DNA of 64,000 nt from Breviolum minutum Mf 1.05b.01 (Eukaryota; Sar; Dinophyceae; Suessiales; Symbiodiniaceae): positions 1 to 64,000 of the forward strand of contig DF239303.1 of assembly GCA_000507305.1 (NCBI GenBank), written 5' to 3'. Both the position numbers and the translations under genes were made by a program. Below, one piece after another: positions 22,595 to 33,689 of the stretch; within the stretch, counting starts at the first letter, position 1, and each line of letters opens with the position of its first letter. The notes under the pieces were generated by a model. It searched no databases, was not told the DNA's origin, and was given only the letters and a program-made list of their open reading frames with translations.

Positions 22595-22946
22595 TGTGGA
22601 TGATATTCTTTTTGTGCCAACTATTTGTTATTTGTTTCTTTCTCCAATGCTGCAAACATGTACCGTAGTTAAAAAGAGACCCGCTACCAGGTAGATTGCT
22701 AGTTTAGGGATTTTTTTTCGTTTGACAGTTTGTTAGATTCAAATCGCGATGCTACAATCGGTGGGGCCCCTACCAGTTATAAGTAAAAATGCATAACGCC
22801 CAGGTTCTTCAAGTCGTGACCTCGGAAATGGACCCATAAGTGTCATGTTCATACATTTTCGGGGCTTCTTGGTGACCTCCATTTGGGGAATCAAAAGGTC
22901 ACTTTGAAGGAGCTGGCTTCAGCCATTTGTTTTCGGCCATTTATAG

Positions 22947-23070
22947 GGGCCCCATGTCCGGCCCACCTGTTTCAAAGCCTCTCCAAGGCGAGAAAAACTG
23001 GAAACAGACGAGGCCAAGCAGTGGATAGAGGCCACGGCTTTGTTGTTGATGGATTTCTGGGAGAACTGGG
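22947..23070 (+). CDS. candidate exon, helical
   Basis: Frame open after TTATAG| with EKLETDEAKQWIEATALLLM and then DFWENWEN, to a possible donor AAT|GTGTGT. The acceptor could be further in (CTCCAAG|). The overlapping frame from 22883 looks less coding-like. Confidence 0.42.
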
Positions 23071-23400
23071 AAAATGTGTGTGATGAATGTAATTGTATGG
23101 GTAATGGATGTCGTCTCAAAATTTTCATTTAGCACTTTCAAATAATTCAAAGCACCGGAAATTCTATGAAAGTCATTGGTTTCACAGTAATTAGATTGCA
23201 TGTTTTGTTCTACAGCTCCTTGAACTTGGAACATGCCGAGGGGTTTATCCCTCTTCCAGAACCAGTCACTTGTGTTTTCGAAACATCTCATCGGAGTTTG
23301 CTGCCAGCCAAGGTAATACCATGTAATACCTTCCTACCACTATAGTGCAAAATAGGGACTGGAATATAAGTCCAGGCACCTTAGCTAAGGGAAAGGATAC

Positions 23401-23607
23401 ATGTCACACTTATCATCACTTGTTGAGGCACATAATTTTACCCCGTTGGCCAAAGTGTTGCAATGCTTTGCAGATTGGGCTGATGTTGGACTCACACTAC
23501 CAGCTTTACCTTCTTTTCAACTGATGATGTTGGTTCAGAATGATGTGCTAAAGCTGTTGTCAAATCTTCTTACAGAGATAACTACAACTTGGCAATGCTT
23601 AGCATGG
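23401..23607 (+). CDS. candidate exon, possibly with a start codon
   Basis: ATG follows an in-frame stop by about 20 bases. The frame reads MSHLSSLVEAHNFTPLAKVL then DWADVGLTLPALPSFQLMML, to a possible donor ATGG|GTTTAT. Could be a first exon or follow GGAAAG|. Confidence 0.42.
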
Positions 23608-23708
23608 GTTTATTTAAGTATTTTATATATGATATAATGATATATGATGTTAAAGATTTATCTAGCATATAATTTGTCTTTATGATATGTACCTCGTGAA
23701 ATATCAAG

Positions 23709-23811
23709 GTCCCCCGGTGCCATGTCGGTTGCCCTTGAGGAGCAGCGCTTGCGCGAAGAGGAGCGATGGAATGAAGAGCAGGCACTTGCAGCGGAAGTGC
23801 GGGCACTGCAG
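23709..23811 (+). CDS. candidate coiled-coil exon
   Basis: Acceptor ATATCAAG|G, donor CTGCAG|GTGCGG. Contains SVALEEQRLREEERWNEEQA and continues helical, a strongly charged coiled coil. A family H palindrome follows 50 bp later. Confidence 0.5.
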
Positions 23812-23862
23812 GTGCGGGATCCGGTCCGAAAAGGTGCGGAAAAAATGAGGCAAAATGATGTG

Positions 23863-24000
23863 TACTTAGAGGTTCAGGATACTTAGTAAGTGTATAGTAA
23901 CCATGCAGGGTTATAACCCCTATAAGTGGGTTATATGCCCCCTAACTAAGGTTATAAACCTACATATAACCAGTTGCTAAGTATCCTGAACCTCTAAGTA
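23863..24000. repeat. family H palindrome, 24-bp perfect arms
   Basis: Starts TACTTAGAGGTTCAGGATAC and ends with its exact reverse complement. The interior repeats GGTTATAA/TTATAACC motifs. Confidence 0.9.
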
Positions 24001-24028
24001 ATGATAAACAACTTGGTTCACCTCGTAA

Positions 24029-24129
24029 TACCCTTCAGACAACTAACATATATCCCACTGTGGGACAAAGAAAATCATCGACTCAAAAAAGCGCCTTAGG
24101 AAGGGGATATGTTAGTTCCCAGAAGGGTA
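24029..24129. repeat. family C MITE
   Basis: AACTAACATATATCCC and GGGATATGTTAGTTCCC arms, TA at each end. Confidence 0.8.
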
Positions 24130-24353
24130 ATAGCTATAATTTGATTGCTTCATTTTTTGGTCAAAACACTTGAAATGCGGAAAATGGCAGACCGAAAAAA
24201 GATTGCCACAATTTGTGGCGCTTTTTTGCACTTGAGGACCGTCGGACCTTTGAGGAACAAGCCTGCTAGAGGATGGTAACCGCATGTAACGTCAATCAAA
24301 GTTTGGAATCATATTTTTCATGTTTTCGGATCGGGGAAAAATGTTTCCAGATT

Positions 24354-24462
24354 TACCCTCCCAGTAAACTAACTAAAAAATTCATGGAACATCCATGGTT
24401 TCCCTGCAAAGTACCATCGAAATCATGGATTTTCCATGGCTATGTTAGTTTTCCGGAGTGTA
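24354..24462. repeat. family A MITE
   Basis: TACCCTCCCAGTAAACTAAC start, CTATGTTAGTTTTCCGGAGTG end. Confidence 0.7.
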
Positions 24463-25839
24463 AATAACAAGCTAGATAGCTGTCATTCTTGTGGAGCATT
24501 TGGTTGCTTTACCCGGAGGTTGGAAAGGAAACAAGATCCATTCATCTAGAAATGTTTGAGGGGAGGAATTTTGTTGACTATTGACTTGTTTGTGTCCTTG
24601 CATGTTGGAATGCAGGTGTAGATTATGCGGGCGGTGTGTACCTATCTTTGGGATGTATATATTTATGTGCAGTGGGTATACTTGTTCTATGCATGGATGT
24701 GTAATGAACGAATCACATCAAGTACCGTAAGCACAAGGATACAAGAAAAATAAACAGTGATCTCAGCGGACGGTTAAATGATTTAGTTGACCCCTTGCAT
24801 GGCAGTTTGCGGTGCTTTTACAGCAACTTTCTGGTCGTTAAAATTTTGTTTTTCCGGCCGAGGTTGAAACAAATTGCTGACTTGAGAAAGAAGAATCCTG
24901 CCTGCACAAAAGAAACACAACTGACGCCTTTTCCTATGAGTTTTTGATGCCAATGTACGTTGTGAATGAAAGTCCGTTTTGAACGAAAAGAATCAGATAA
25001 ACAGTTTGTTTTGTGCATTGGTATGAGCTTTACATATGATTAATTAGTTTCATAAATACATATAATATACACTTTTTTGTGTTTTTGTCATGTTGCATCA
25101 TAGTCCAAAAACTCACGTTTGTCTTTACCAACCTGTTTGGTGTGTGACGGAGCTTTTTCGCTCGATTCGAGGCAAACTGTGCTGGAGCCTCGCTTGGTGT
25201 CTTGGCTAAGCAGCAAATCTATGGGAAGATTTTGAAGGATTCCCCTAACAAAAAAGTTGTGAAGTGTTGGGGTTGGTGTCCAAAAAAAATGAGCCTTGTA
25301 AATAGCTAACACTTGATTTTTTTTATTCCCCACGAAACTTCTCCCAGTGAATTGAATCTCATTCCAGAGGCGTTCCCACTGGGGCTCCTTGGAGAAATCC
25401 CTTGATTTATAGCTGAGCAATCAAAAAAAACTGGTTGTTTAGGGTATATAAGGGATGAAAAACTACCCAGTTACATAGGGATTAGAATAAACTATGATAA
25501 GGATCCCAATTAACCAACCAGGATTCAATGGAAAAGTAATAAATTTTTGTTTGTCGTGGCTCAATTTGAGAACAACATCCCCAGCAGATCCAGTAGTTGG
25601 CCAGTAACCCCCCCACTGAATTCACGCCATCCAAAGGAGACTTGATTTTAACCATGGTTATTAACCACCTCCAAGTATTTTCGGCCCAGGAAGTCCAGGG
25701 ACCAAACTTTGCTCCAGGGTAGGTTTGGCATCCCTGACATAAATCATCCAAACGAAACTATTCTTTGTTTAGTCTTGGACTTCCTGGGTGCCCAAGAAAT
25801 CTGTCATCCCTGATGATCCCTGATGAGTTTTGGCCTGAG
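24463..25839. other. no gene recognised
   Basis: Minus frames of 90-110 codons exist here but lack splice support; a long intron is possible. Confidence 0.5.
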
Positions 25840-25992
25840 ATCACTTCACCGACCAAGGCCCAGTTGGAGGCCACGGAGAAGCAGCTCCGACGGCAACTGA
25901 AGCAACTCACACGGCGCAAGCGCCGCGAGTCACGCAGTTCCGAGGTCGGGGGGACCCTGTCGAAGGCTGCGTTTTGGAGTGGGAAACAACAG
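25840..25992 (+). CDS. candidate exon, coiled coil with basic stretch
   Basis: Acceptor GGCCTGAG|ATC, donor CAACAG|GTGATT, 51 codons, phase 0. Reads AQLEATEKQLRRQLKQLTRR then KRRESRSS, a helix leading to a nuclear-localisation-like cluster. Style matches the exon at 23709. Confidence 0.5.
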
Positions 25993-25999
25993 GTGATTT

Positions 26000-26979
26000 T
26001 TTGTTAAAAGAATGCATACAGTTGGAGGGTTTTTTTTGGGGAAAGAAACATATCATATCATATGTGTCTAGAGTTTATATCATATGTATATATTTTTTTT
26101 ATACTGATAGGGAGTTTTTTTTAAAGGAATTTATGAACTAGAGTGTGTGAATATCAAAGAATGATAGAATTCATGGATTTTTTTTGAGAAACGATGATAG
26201 AAAGTACAACCCCCAAGAGTTTGAAACATCATTTCTTTGGAGCCATACCTTTCGCCTTTGTCTCGGACTCCAGTGTGCCATCTTGCCTGCAACTCTAACC
26301 ATGTTTTAATGGATGTTTGGTGAAACATCCATTTCCAAAGTGAAGGTTTGGAATTATCTAACTAAAACAACCGTTTTGAAATGGATGTTTCGGGCACCAG
26401 GTGCATATTACATCAGATGTTTTGTGAGGATGTTGGTGACTCACAATCTTTTTTCAACTTTAAAAGCCTTCATAAAGGATATATGCCCATGAACATTCCC
26501 ACAGTTCAATAGCACCCTGTTCTTCTTGATGTTTTTTGGGGGCTTGTTTTTGGTTGTTTCAGGGCATTCAACCTTAACATCTCTTCATAAGGAGCTGCAC
26601 CCTGTGACCTGCTTTGGGTGTTCTGACTTGTCCCCAACCTTTTTGAGATCCTATGATAGAATCTAAGGATGCACAACACCCCTTGGATCGCACATCTGGT
26701 ATCACCTGATAAGTTTCAAAATGCCAAGTGAACCAGAGTTGAGCCGTTTTTGAAGTACATACAATTGAGATGATTTTTTACCGACTTTACCTCCCCTCGT
26801 TTCTGATATACAGTATTTGTCGAAGAATTCCTGTCCGCAAAATATGAAACTTTGTTTCAGGAATCTGGAGGTTGGTGCAAGAGTGCTCAAATAGAATTTC
26901 ATAATTTTCATTGTGGATACAACTCAACAAGATACAGTATTTTATAGAACATAACTCTACGCTACTCAGATAGACTGAA
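26000..26979. other. no gene recognised
   Basis: T-rich, then unique sequence; nothing seen. Confidence 0.55.
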
Positions 26980-27052
26980 TCCCAAAAGGAAAGGATCCTC
27001 TTCCAACCATCCATTTTCAGGTGCTAAGAGCTGTTAGTTTCAGGGAGGGTAT
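26980..27052. repeat. family A MITE, right half
   Basis: CTTCCAACCATCCATTTTCA core and CTGTTAGTTTCAGGGAGGGTA end. Confidence 0.65.
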
Positions 27053-27065
27053 ATGAAGCCTGTGA

Positions 27066-27305
27066 TTGTATGTAGTTTATCCCATTATTTATAAGGGTTT
27101 TGTACATCCAAAAGGTGGCTGGATTAAAAATTTACGAGTTTACAAGTTGGTAGTTTATCATATCCCAGATGCTCCATGCATACTATATTTGCCTACATTT
27201 ACCATTAATTGTATGCCAAATGTAGGTATCTAAATATTCCATACATGGAGCCTTTGGGTATCATTTTGCAGTTCACAAGTTGATCGCTGGATTTCTTATT
27301 CCATC
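27066..27305. repeat. family F element interrupted by family E
   Basis: TTTATCCCATTATTTATAAG on the left; GATTTCTTATTCCATCAACC on the right. Confidence 0.55.
27169..27265. repeat. family E palindrome inside a family F copy
   Basis: GATGCTCCATGCATACTATA / CCATACATGGAGC; family F sequence continues on both sides. Confidence 0.7.
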
Positions 27306-27606
27306 AACCCGTTAAACGGCCGGCTCTTTTAACACACACGGTGTAACAAAAACGACTTTCCCCAAGGCGCCATTGAATGATGCCACTGGCGGGCAGTGAC
27401 TTCGGATCTATTGATTTTCCATTGGGATTTTATACCCATTTTGAACCCGTGGGGTTTACCCGTTAAACCAATAAACCTTGGTTAAAACGAAAGGAACATT
27501 TGATCTGAACCAAACCTCCATGATTAAGTTAATCTTGAGGGGTGTAGTTTAGATTTGACCTTTTTGGAAGGGCTACAAATTTAGAAACCAGTATTTAAGG
27601 TTGTAT

Positions 27607-27694
27607 TACTTTAGGGAACTAACATTTCCCACTGATAAGACATGTTTGAAGATGATTTTCCTTTTTCCAAGGTGGGATATGTTCCTGGAGGGTA
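27607..27694. repeat. family C MITE
   Basis: TTAGGGAACTAACATTTCCC start, GGTGGGATATGTTCCTGGAG end. Confidence 0.75.
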
Positions 27695-27699
27695 TTTTT

Positions 27700-28179
27700 T
27701 GAAGTAGGTTTGGTAGTTGATCTTAGTGTTTCGATTTTAGATTAGGTTTGAGAAAATTATGCATCCGAGGTTTTTTATCGCCGGATGTCTTGAATCAACC
27801 ATGCCTGTTGCTGTATGAATATATAGTTGTATGATTTGACTAGATATTATGGCGTGAAGGACCGTATGATCAGGATAACACACACAACTCTCAAAGATAG
27901 TTTCCTGGGTTTCAGGAGTATCTAGGTTGAAGAAATATGAACAGTTTGATCATATCTATGTATATAGATATGAAATTATTTTTTAGACTCTAGACATTTC
28001 ATCGTCAGGAAGACAGTATCATCGTTGATATTGTATTGGGTGTTCTTATTTGCGACATGAGTCATTGATGTCATCACCTATTTTCAGTCATCATGACTTA
28101 TTATCATTTTGTTGGCATTTCAAAACCTGGCGTACTCAATCCCTAACTGGCGGGGGATTTGCTTCATCAACAGATTGAC
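27700..28179. other. no gene recognised
   Basis: AT-rich unique sequence. Confidence 0.55.
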
Positions 28180-28300
28180 TATCCCTCCCTGAAACTAACA
28201 GCTCTTCGCACCTGAAAATTGATGGATTGGAAGAGGATCCTTTCCTTTTGGGGGGCTCGGCCTGTTTTCAGTTGGCGTTTGCTGTTAGTTTTAGGGAGTG
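28180..28300. repeat. family A MITE
   Basis: CCTGAAACTAACAGCTCTTC start, TGCTGTTAGTTTTAGGGAG end. Confidence 0.8.
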
Positions 28301-28399
28301 ATTCGGCCTGTTCCGGACAAAAAAAAGTTGATGGCATTTGAAGTTAATCCATGCTAATCCTTGAAAACCACGTAGTTCACCATTTTGGTTGACGACAAA

Positions 28400-28505
28400 C
28401 ACCCCTGAAAACTATCATGGAACCCCAAGTGATGGAGGTTTAGTTCAGATGAATTGCCCCACGTTTTGGAATGGTTTTCAGATTCCAGCTAGTTTCCAAG
28501 GGAGT
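28400..28505. repeat. family B MITE, degenerate
   Basis: CCCCTGAAAACTATCATGG start; right arm poor. Confidence 0.4.
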
Positions 28506-28506
28506 T

Positions 28507-28582
28507 TTTCTCGCTACGAATTTACCATCAAAATCAACCATGAATGTATAGGTAAATGCACCGTAAAAATCAAACCATAAGT
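28507..28582. repeat. family E fragment
   Basis: TTACCATCAAAATCAACCAT core only. Confidence 0.5.
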
Positions 28583-28682
28583 ATCTTATCCCAGACACTC
28601 CATGGTATTTTACCTACATTTATCCCCTAAACTACCCAAAGGTAGGTAGACTCAAATATACCATATACCATGAAGCACCCAA
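28583..28682. repeat. family E palindrome, diverged
   Basis: CAGACACTCCATGGTATTTT / AATATACCATATACCATG. Confidence 0.6.
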
Positions 28683-28810
28683 AACCATGAGAAATAAAGG
28701 TTTTGGCCACCTGAAAAAACAACTTATTTACCACAAAAAGCCTCTAAAACATGTAGGTTTTGGGGGTGCCCATGGTACCATACATTGAGCTGTTTGGGCA
28801 GGTATATTTT

Positions 28811-28905
28811 CCCTCAGGTTCCTTCGGACCTCAAATTTGCTGAGGCTCCCAGGCCAGGCTGAAAATACCGAGACAGAGGATGAGACAGGTGGGGCAGGGC
28901 CCCGG
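28811..28905 (+). CDS. possible exon, frame undecided
   Basis: Acceptor TTTTCCCTCAG|GTT, reading VPSDLKFAEAP. About 45 bases on, another frame reads AENTETEDET up to |GTGGGG. They cannot both be one exon without a splice. Confidence 0.25.
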
Positions 28906-29132
28906 TGATTTTGGTGGTGGCTTGAAAGGTGAAGATTACATATTATATGGCTAGTCAACCTGCCCCCTAACTTACCGCCCCCCAAAAAATTACATATTAG
29001 GTTGAATAGCCGGCCAAAAATTCAGGATCCAGTGGCAGGTCCATTTTTTTTGGATGTCCAATAGCTTTGTCAAGTAGATCCGGATGATACACTGTGAAAA
29101 GTCATTGGCTGAACTCGTAAAGAGGGCCATAC

Positions 29133-29150
29133 AAGAGAGAGAGAGAGAGA
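29133..29150. repeat. (GA)n microsatellite
   Basis: About nine units. Confidence 0.9.
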
Positions 29151-29350
29151 TAGATGCATGGTTAGCACTGGTTGCAAAAGATCAGTAAAATCATGTGGGA
29201 TATTTTGCTGGGAAAGTTTGATGGGAGATGAGAGACATGTTGTACTCATTTGGTGGCTACCTCACTTTTCAAAACTCTGCCACTTTGGAAGCCAACAATA
29301 ACAACATATTGATGAAGTTGAAAGGTCGACTTCAAAAAAGCCTTGAAATA

Positions 29351-29462
29351 TACTCCCCAGAAGATTAACATAGAACCTGAAAATAATGGATTTGAGTTTT
29401 GAAGATTATTTTCCTTTTCTAGGGGCGTATTCTCAGGTTTCATGTTAATCTTCCGGGGTGTA
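29351..29462. repeat. family B MITE
   Basis: CCAGAAGATTAACATAGAAC / CATGTTAATCTTCCGG arms, TA-bounded. Confidence 0.8.
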
Positions 29463-29661
29463 CTTCTTTCAACTTTCAGTCATTTTTATGTTTTACCCAT
29501 GTGGCAATTTTGTTTGTTTGTTACCCTTTCTCCCATCATCATAGGTTCAGTGGTGAAAACCACCCTAAACTGAAGGCCGGAAACGATCATATTGGAGATA
29601 CACTCATTTTCCACTGGTTGCCATGAGTATGGGAGGTTTCCGGTATCTTAAATGATGCTAT

Positions 29662-29790
29662 GGATCTACCTTCCCACCCAGGATGCCAGTCACCACCAGG
29701 ACAAAAATTACATTTTTTTGTAGGGAAATCCTTAACAAAAAAACCTTCATTTAAGTGACCGGCTGGCATCCTGGCTTGGGGGGTAGATCC
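29662..29790. repeat. palindromic element
   Basis: GGATCTACC...AGGATGCCAG and CTGGCATCCT...GGTAGATCC arms. Confidence 0.85.
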
Positions 29791-29799
29791 AAAATGATA

Positions 29800-29904
29800 T
29801 ACTCCCTGGAAGTTAAACATAGCCCCTAAAAAGTTACCTTCGCAATAGGAAGCTAGTCTTCCAACCATCCATTTTTCAGGGGCTATGTTAAACTTCCAGG
29901 GGGC
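29800..29904. repeat. family A/B MITE
   Basis: CTGGAAGTTAAACATAGCCC / GGGGCTATGTTAAACTTCCA, a near-perfect pair. Confidence 0.85.
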
Positions 29905-29906
29905 AA

Positions 29907-30046
29907 ATGATGCTTGAAAACAACAGCTGTGAACAAACTTTGTATCGCCCAGGTGCAGCGATACATGTCGCCACCTCCTTGTTGCAACATGCTGGGATCG
30001 AGCAGTCGAGTTTACCTGAAGGCGCCATGGAAGGATGTTTCCTTCC
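29907..30046 (+). CDS. possible exon between two repeats
   Basis: Two plus-strand frames look coding (AQVQRYMSPPPCCNMLGSSS, and one with ATSLLQHAGIEQSSLPEG). Bounded on the left by a family A copy and on the right by a family E copy, with AACAG| as possible acceptor. Confidence 0.25.
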
Positions 30047-30148
30047 CAAAGGATCCATTTTTGGCTATATATACCTACATGTGGCACAAATCTATGGTAA
30101 ATGTATGTAAATGTATAGGTTAATATTCCAGTCCCATGGATCCTATGA
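30047..30148. repeat. family E palindrome
   Basis: AAAGGATCCATTTTTGGCTA / CCCATGGATCCTATG. Confidence 0.65.
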
Positions 30149-30149
30149 G

Positions 30150-30785
30150 TTTTTTTTGTTTGCCAAGTCACAAAACTTGGAGATTGGGAACCAACATCGC
30201 TTGAAAAGGTTGGTGGTTTATCAACGATGAGCATTTCGAAGATTGGTTTTGTGTCGGAAAAAAGATGTCCCATTTCAAAAAGAGTTGAAACCAAGGATAC
30301 GTAGTTTGAGGCTTTAAGTTTTAAATGCTAGACAACATGAAGCATGTTTGATAGGGATGTATCCCATGGATTGGAGTACACGGTGCACAAATCAGCTGAG
30401 TGGGAGAGGGGTAGGTGCATACCCAAATGACCCTCGTTTTGATTGGAAAGACTGGGTTTGTGCACCCAAAATGGGCAAATTGATTCCATGTGTGTATATA
30501 GTTATGTATCTATCTCAGTCTTGATCTTGGGGGACATGAGGAGGTGAGAATGATGCGTATCATTTTGTGCCCAATAGAATCCCAAGGGATTTGGAGCAAA
30601 TGGATCATCCCTCAGCACATCACAGTTGGGGCTGTTGGGTGTGCTTGCAGAAAAGAAAACACACAATGGTTTCAGTGCTAAAACACAACAATTTTTCCAC
30701 CATGACGGTCAAAAATAGTAAACTGCATTAAGACATATAGAATCTGAGAAAGGATGAGAAAGGAGATCATTTAAGTATTGTTGTC
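30150..30785. other. no gene recognised
   Basis: Unique sequence; nothing seen. Confidence 0.55.
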
Positions 30786-30899
30786 AAAGTGGTGGCAACT
30801 CAAATATGTTTTATTTTCACCCCGATTCCTTGGGGAAATGATCCACATTGAATAATATGTTTCAAATGGGTTAGTGAAAAACCACCAACGAGTTGACTT
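30786..30899. repeat. family G element
   Basis: GTGGTGGCAACTCAAATATG start, ACCACCAACGAGTTGA end; near complete. Confidence 0.8.
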
Positions 30900-30914
30900 G
30901 TATAGGTTCTCAAG

Positions 30915-31080
30915 TCAAACTTGGAAATCCTCAAGGCGCAAATCCGTGTCGCCCTCCGCGGAGGTGAACTTGGAACAGATCGCACGGTGGCAGAATCCTT
31001 AGCACAGCATGCCTTCGCGAGCCCCACGGCCGCGGGCGGCCCGGGAGGCCCTCGGACCTCGTTGTTTGGAGCTACCGCTG
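30915..31080 (+). CDS. candidate exon, GC-rich
   Basis: Acceptor TTCTCAAG|TCA, donor CGCTG|GTAGTC. Reads NLEILKAQIRVALRGGELGT then a Gly/Pro/Ala-rich tail. Clear coding composition directly after a family G repeat. Not recognised. Confidence 0.52.
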
Positions 31081-31324
31081 GTAGTCTCCGGTCGCAACCA
31101 AATATATAAATGAGGAACGGCTAAAAGCCATACCTAAGTCCAATGATTTTATATAGATTTCATTTTTTGTATGAATTGATCTTATTATAGTTGCACTGAA
31201 ATCCCTAGAAACTGAGGTATGGATACCAAAGATGATGATGTTGGAAGTGATATGTCTATGTATGATGGTACATAATTTATATTGTACGTATTGATTATAT
31301 GCATGTCATAGTTTTCAAAGCGCA

Positions 31325-31567
31325 GGAATTATGCGGAATTATTTGGTATCAATCTCCACTTTCATCTATGAAGTTGTCCTTGTTTTACCATGTTTTACCC
31401 ACCTACAATAGTCTTCCTTGTAAAAAAGCGGTAAAAGCGGCTTGTTTTGGGAATCAACAGGCCCATCGCAAAGCACAAAGCTGGATGGAAGCAATGAGGT
31501 GCCAAATGAACAGAGAAGCTTGGTTCACTTTAGTAGCCACGTGCATGGGATATGCCTGTTCTTCCTA
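31325..31567 (+). CDS. possible exon
   Basis: Frame after CGCAG| runs to a stop, including KKAVKAACFGNQQAHRKAQS. May be split by an intron at ACAG|GCC. Weak. Confidence 0.28.
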
Positions 31568-31610
31568 AGCAATCTATAACGACCAACCGGCCGAGGTTCC
31601 CAAAAGGTAT

Positions 31611-31680
31611 AGTTTAGTAAGGGAAACTCATACCCAAAATGGCCGATTTATAATAAATTGCCCAGTTGTTGTATATGTCT
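31611..31680. repeat. family I repeat
   Basis: TTTAGTAAGGGAAACTCATA then ATTGCCCAGTTGTT; second copy at 59209. Confidence 0.75.
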
Positions 31681-31685
31681 GTGAG

Positions 31686-31805
31686 GGCCCGTGGATTGGA
31701 GGCAGGTGAGGAGGGATTACTACGTAATGCACGTGAAATTTCGTAGCTCTGAAGAGCTGAGCAGAGATCTCAACCGTTGGGGGAGATTTGGTGGATTGCT
31801 TTCGG
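31686..31805 (+). CDS. candidate exon
   Basis: Frame after TGTGAG| reads PVDWRQVRRDYYVMHVKFRS then SEELSRDLNRWG, to donor TTCGG|GTATTT, right at the start of the long AT tract. Confidence 0.45.
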
Positions 31806-31809
31806 GTAT

Positions 31810-32025
31810 TTATATATATATATATTCATTTTGTTATATATATATTATGTTATATATATTTATATTATATGATATATATAAATATAAATTTATTTAGTAT
31901 GATATATATATATATATTATTTTTATTATGATATATATCTTTATATATATAATTATATGATATATATATATATAATTATATGATATATATATATATTATA
32001 TGATACGTAATATATATATATATAA
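31810..32025. repeat. long AT-repeat tract
   Basis: (TA)n broken by TTT and ATG units; starts at a probable splice donor. Confidence 0.95.
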
Positions 32026-32464
32026 AAACATGTAGAGGGTGTATATCTTGTTGAGCCATTTCACACCCACGTAGCAGTGACTTCAGACGTTCACACACAA
32101 TGTATATACAGTAGTTTAGATGGCAAATTGTCTTTGTTTCAAAGATCTTGTTTTGGTGAGTGAGTCACAGTCAGACAATGATTATACCAGATTTATGGGG
32201 GGTTCATCCCATATTCTACAGTTTTTTGGTCGTTTGGTTGAATGTAGGCAACCCTGGACAAACCATTTGTTTATGTTCATGGGTCGCATCTATAAACCAA
32301 TTACCTTTTGCACGATCCTTCTAGAAGAGACAAATCATGGATTGCTGCTTTGTTCTCAGGTGTTTTTTGTTTGTATTGTTTTGTTTTTCCTTCATTTCCC
32401 AACCCATGCTTTGCTTTCTGCATCATTATGTTTTTTTTTGGGTGGCCCTACTAACGGAAATTTC

Positions 32465-32570
32465 AGAAACCTGTGGTATCACACCCAAGCTTACGAGCAG
32501 AGTTTTCCTTGAAGATGTTATCCTTGCATTTCAATCACCTCTTGGTTGAATTGCGAGTCAACATACCCCC
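32465..32570 (+). CDS. possible last exon, frame undecided
   Basis: Acceptor AATTTCAG|. One frame gives KPVVSHPSLRAEFSLKMLSL to a stop at 32573. Another gives CGITPKLTSRVFLEDVILAF to 32549. Confidence 0.3.
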
Positions 32571-32697
32571 GTAACGTACCACCCTCAGAAACAATGGTTT
32601 AATAAGGCCTTATTACAGTAAGTGAAACAAATTAGTTAAGAAGGCCTTAATCAGGCCTTACTTCTGGGGGGGTCACTTCAGGGGGGGTTAGGTTGAC
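32566..32697. repeat. structured GGCCTTA-rich repeat
   Basis: AATAAGGCCTTATTA palindrome, then AAGGCCTTAATCAGGCCTTA. Confidence 0.6.
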
Positions 32698-32751
32698 TAG
32701 CCATGACTCTTGGTGAGTATGATCATGTGAGCATCGGTGGAGTTGAATAAG

Positions 32752-32876
32752 GTGCAACTACCAACAAGGGACAAGTTGCAGAAACCTTGGCACAGTATGT
32801 TCTGGAAGACCAGGACCAAGATCCAAAGTCTAGCCCCTTGGTGACCAAGGATATTCTCCGTCCCACGGTTGTTTAG
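32752..32876 (+). CDS. candidate last exon
   Basis: After GAATAAG| the frame reads GQVAETLAQYVLEDQDQDPK and stops 17 codons later. Acidic and coding-like. Confidence 0.38.
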
Positions 32877-32879
32877 ACT

Positions 32880-33590
32880 TTAGACCAAAAAAACAGGTGG
32901 CAGGATGAAGATTGTCATGCCAACGCATTTCTTGTTTTGATTGGGGGAGGATACAGTACTGATTATGAAATTATGACACTAGATATGCTATGTGATAATT
33001 CAGTCTAATTTGAATGTATCGTTGGTTAGGTGATTGAAATATTTTGAGTCCCGAGAACACAGATGGTCAAGTCAATGGTCTTGAGGTTGTCCCATGTATT
33101 ACTCCTTGTTGGTGACATCCTATCATCCATGTAGCATGGCTTAGAGAATGTGTAGGAGTTGTAGATGGAGTTGACGGCCCCCATATTTGCTCCACGTATG
33201 AAATATTTATCTACACGTACCATAGATTGAAGCCAAATGTAGGTAAACATATTCAATACGTGGAGCATTTGAATAACATGACCTAATAAGGTTGTGTTGT
33301 TGTTGCGACACCTTCCACTGAAAGGCGTTTCGGGCACTGTGGGGCTATTTAGGATTGTGGAAACCTCCGTTGTGCACCACCTGGGATGTTTTGCTGGTCT
33401 CTAGCAATCTCCAATCTGCTCTCGCAATGGATTTGATCAAATTCAGTAGGCAGCTTATCATCATTATTATTTGAATATTGTGGTTCTATGATTTTCTACT
33501 AGTTGATTATGTAATTATGTTCAACCTTTAGTGTTTTGCTGTTTTGTTCCGGATCTTCAACCTGTCACTACCATGAACTTCCTTAACGGA
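32880..33590. other. no gene recognised apart from one repeat
   Basis: Only the family E copy at 33185 stands out. Confidence 0.55.
33185..33272. repeat. family E palindrome
   Basis: TGCTCCACGTATGAAATATT / AATACGTGGAGCA. Confidence 0.75.
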
Positions 33591-33683
33591 TAGACAAACC
33601 CCACACTGCCGACGGGTCCACGAGGTGCAAGAGCCGCTCCAAAGGAGCAAGGTAGCACAATGCAGGACTTGTCGGGGTTTCAG
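33591..33683 (+). CDS. possible exon, frame undecided
   Basis: Acceptor CGGATAG|. Reads TNPTLPTGPRGARAAPKEQG, or in another frame RQTPHCRRVHEVQEPLQRSK with donor |GTAGCA. A family B repeat starts at 33690. Confidence 0.3.
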
Positions 33684-33689
33684 TACCCT

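Noticed and set aside
29587..30294. 235-codon minus-strand open frame
   Set aside because: It runs through a palindromic element, a family A/B copy and a family E copy; openness comes from repeat sequence, with no splice or composition support.
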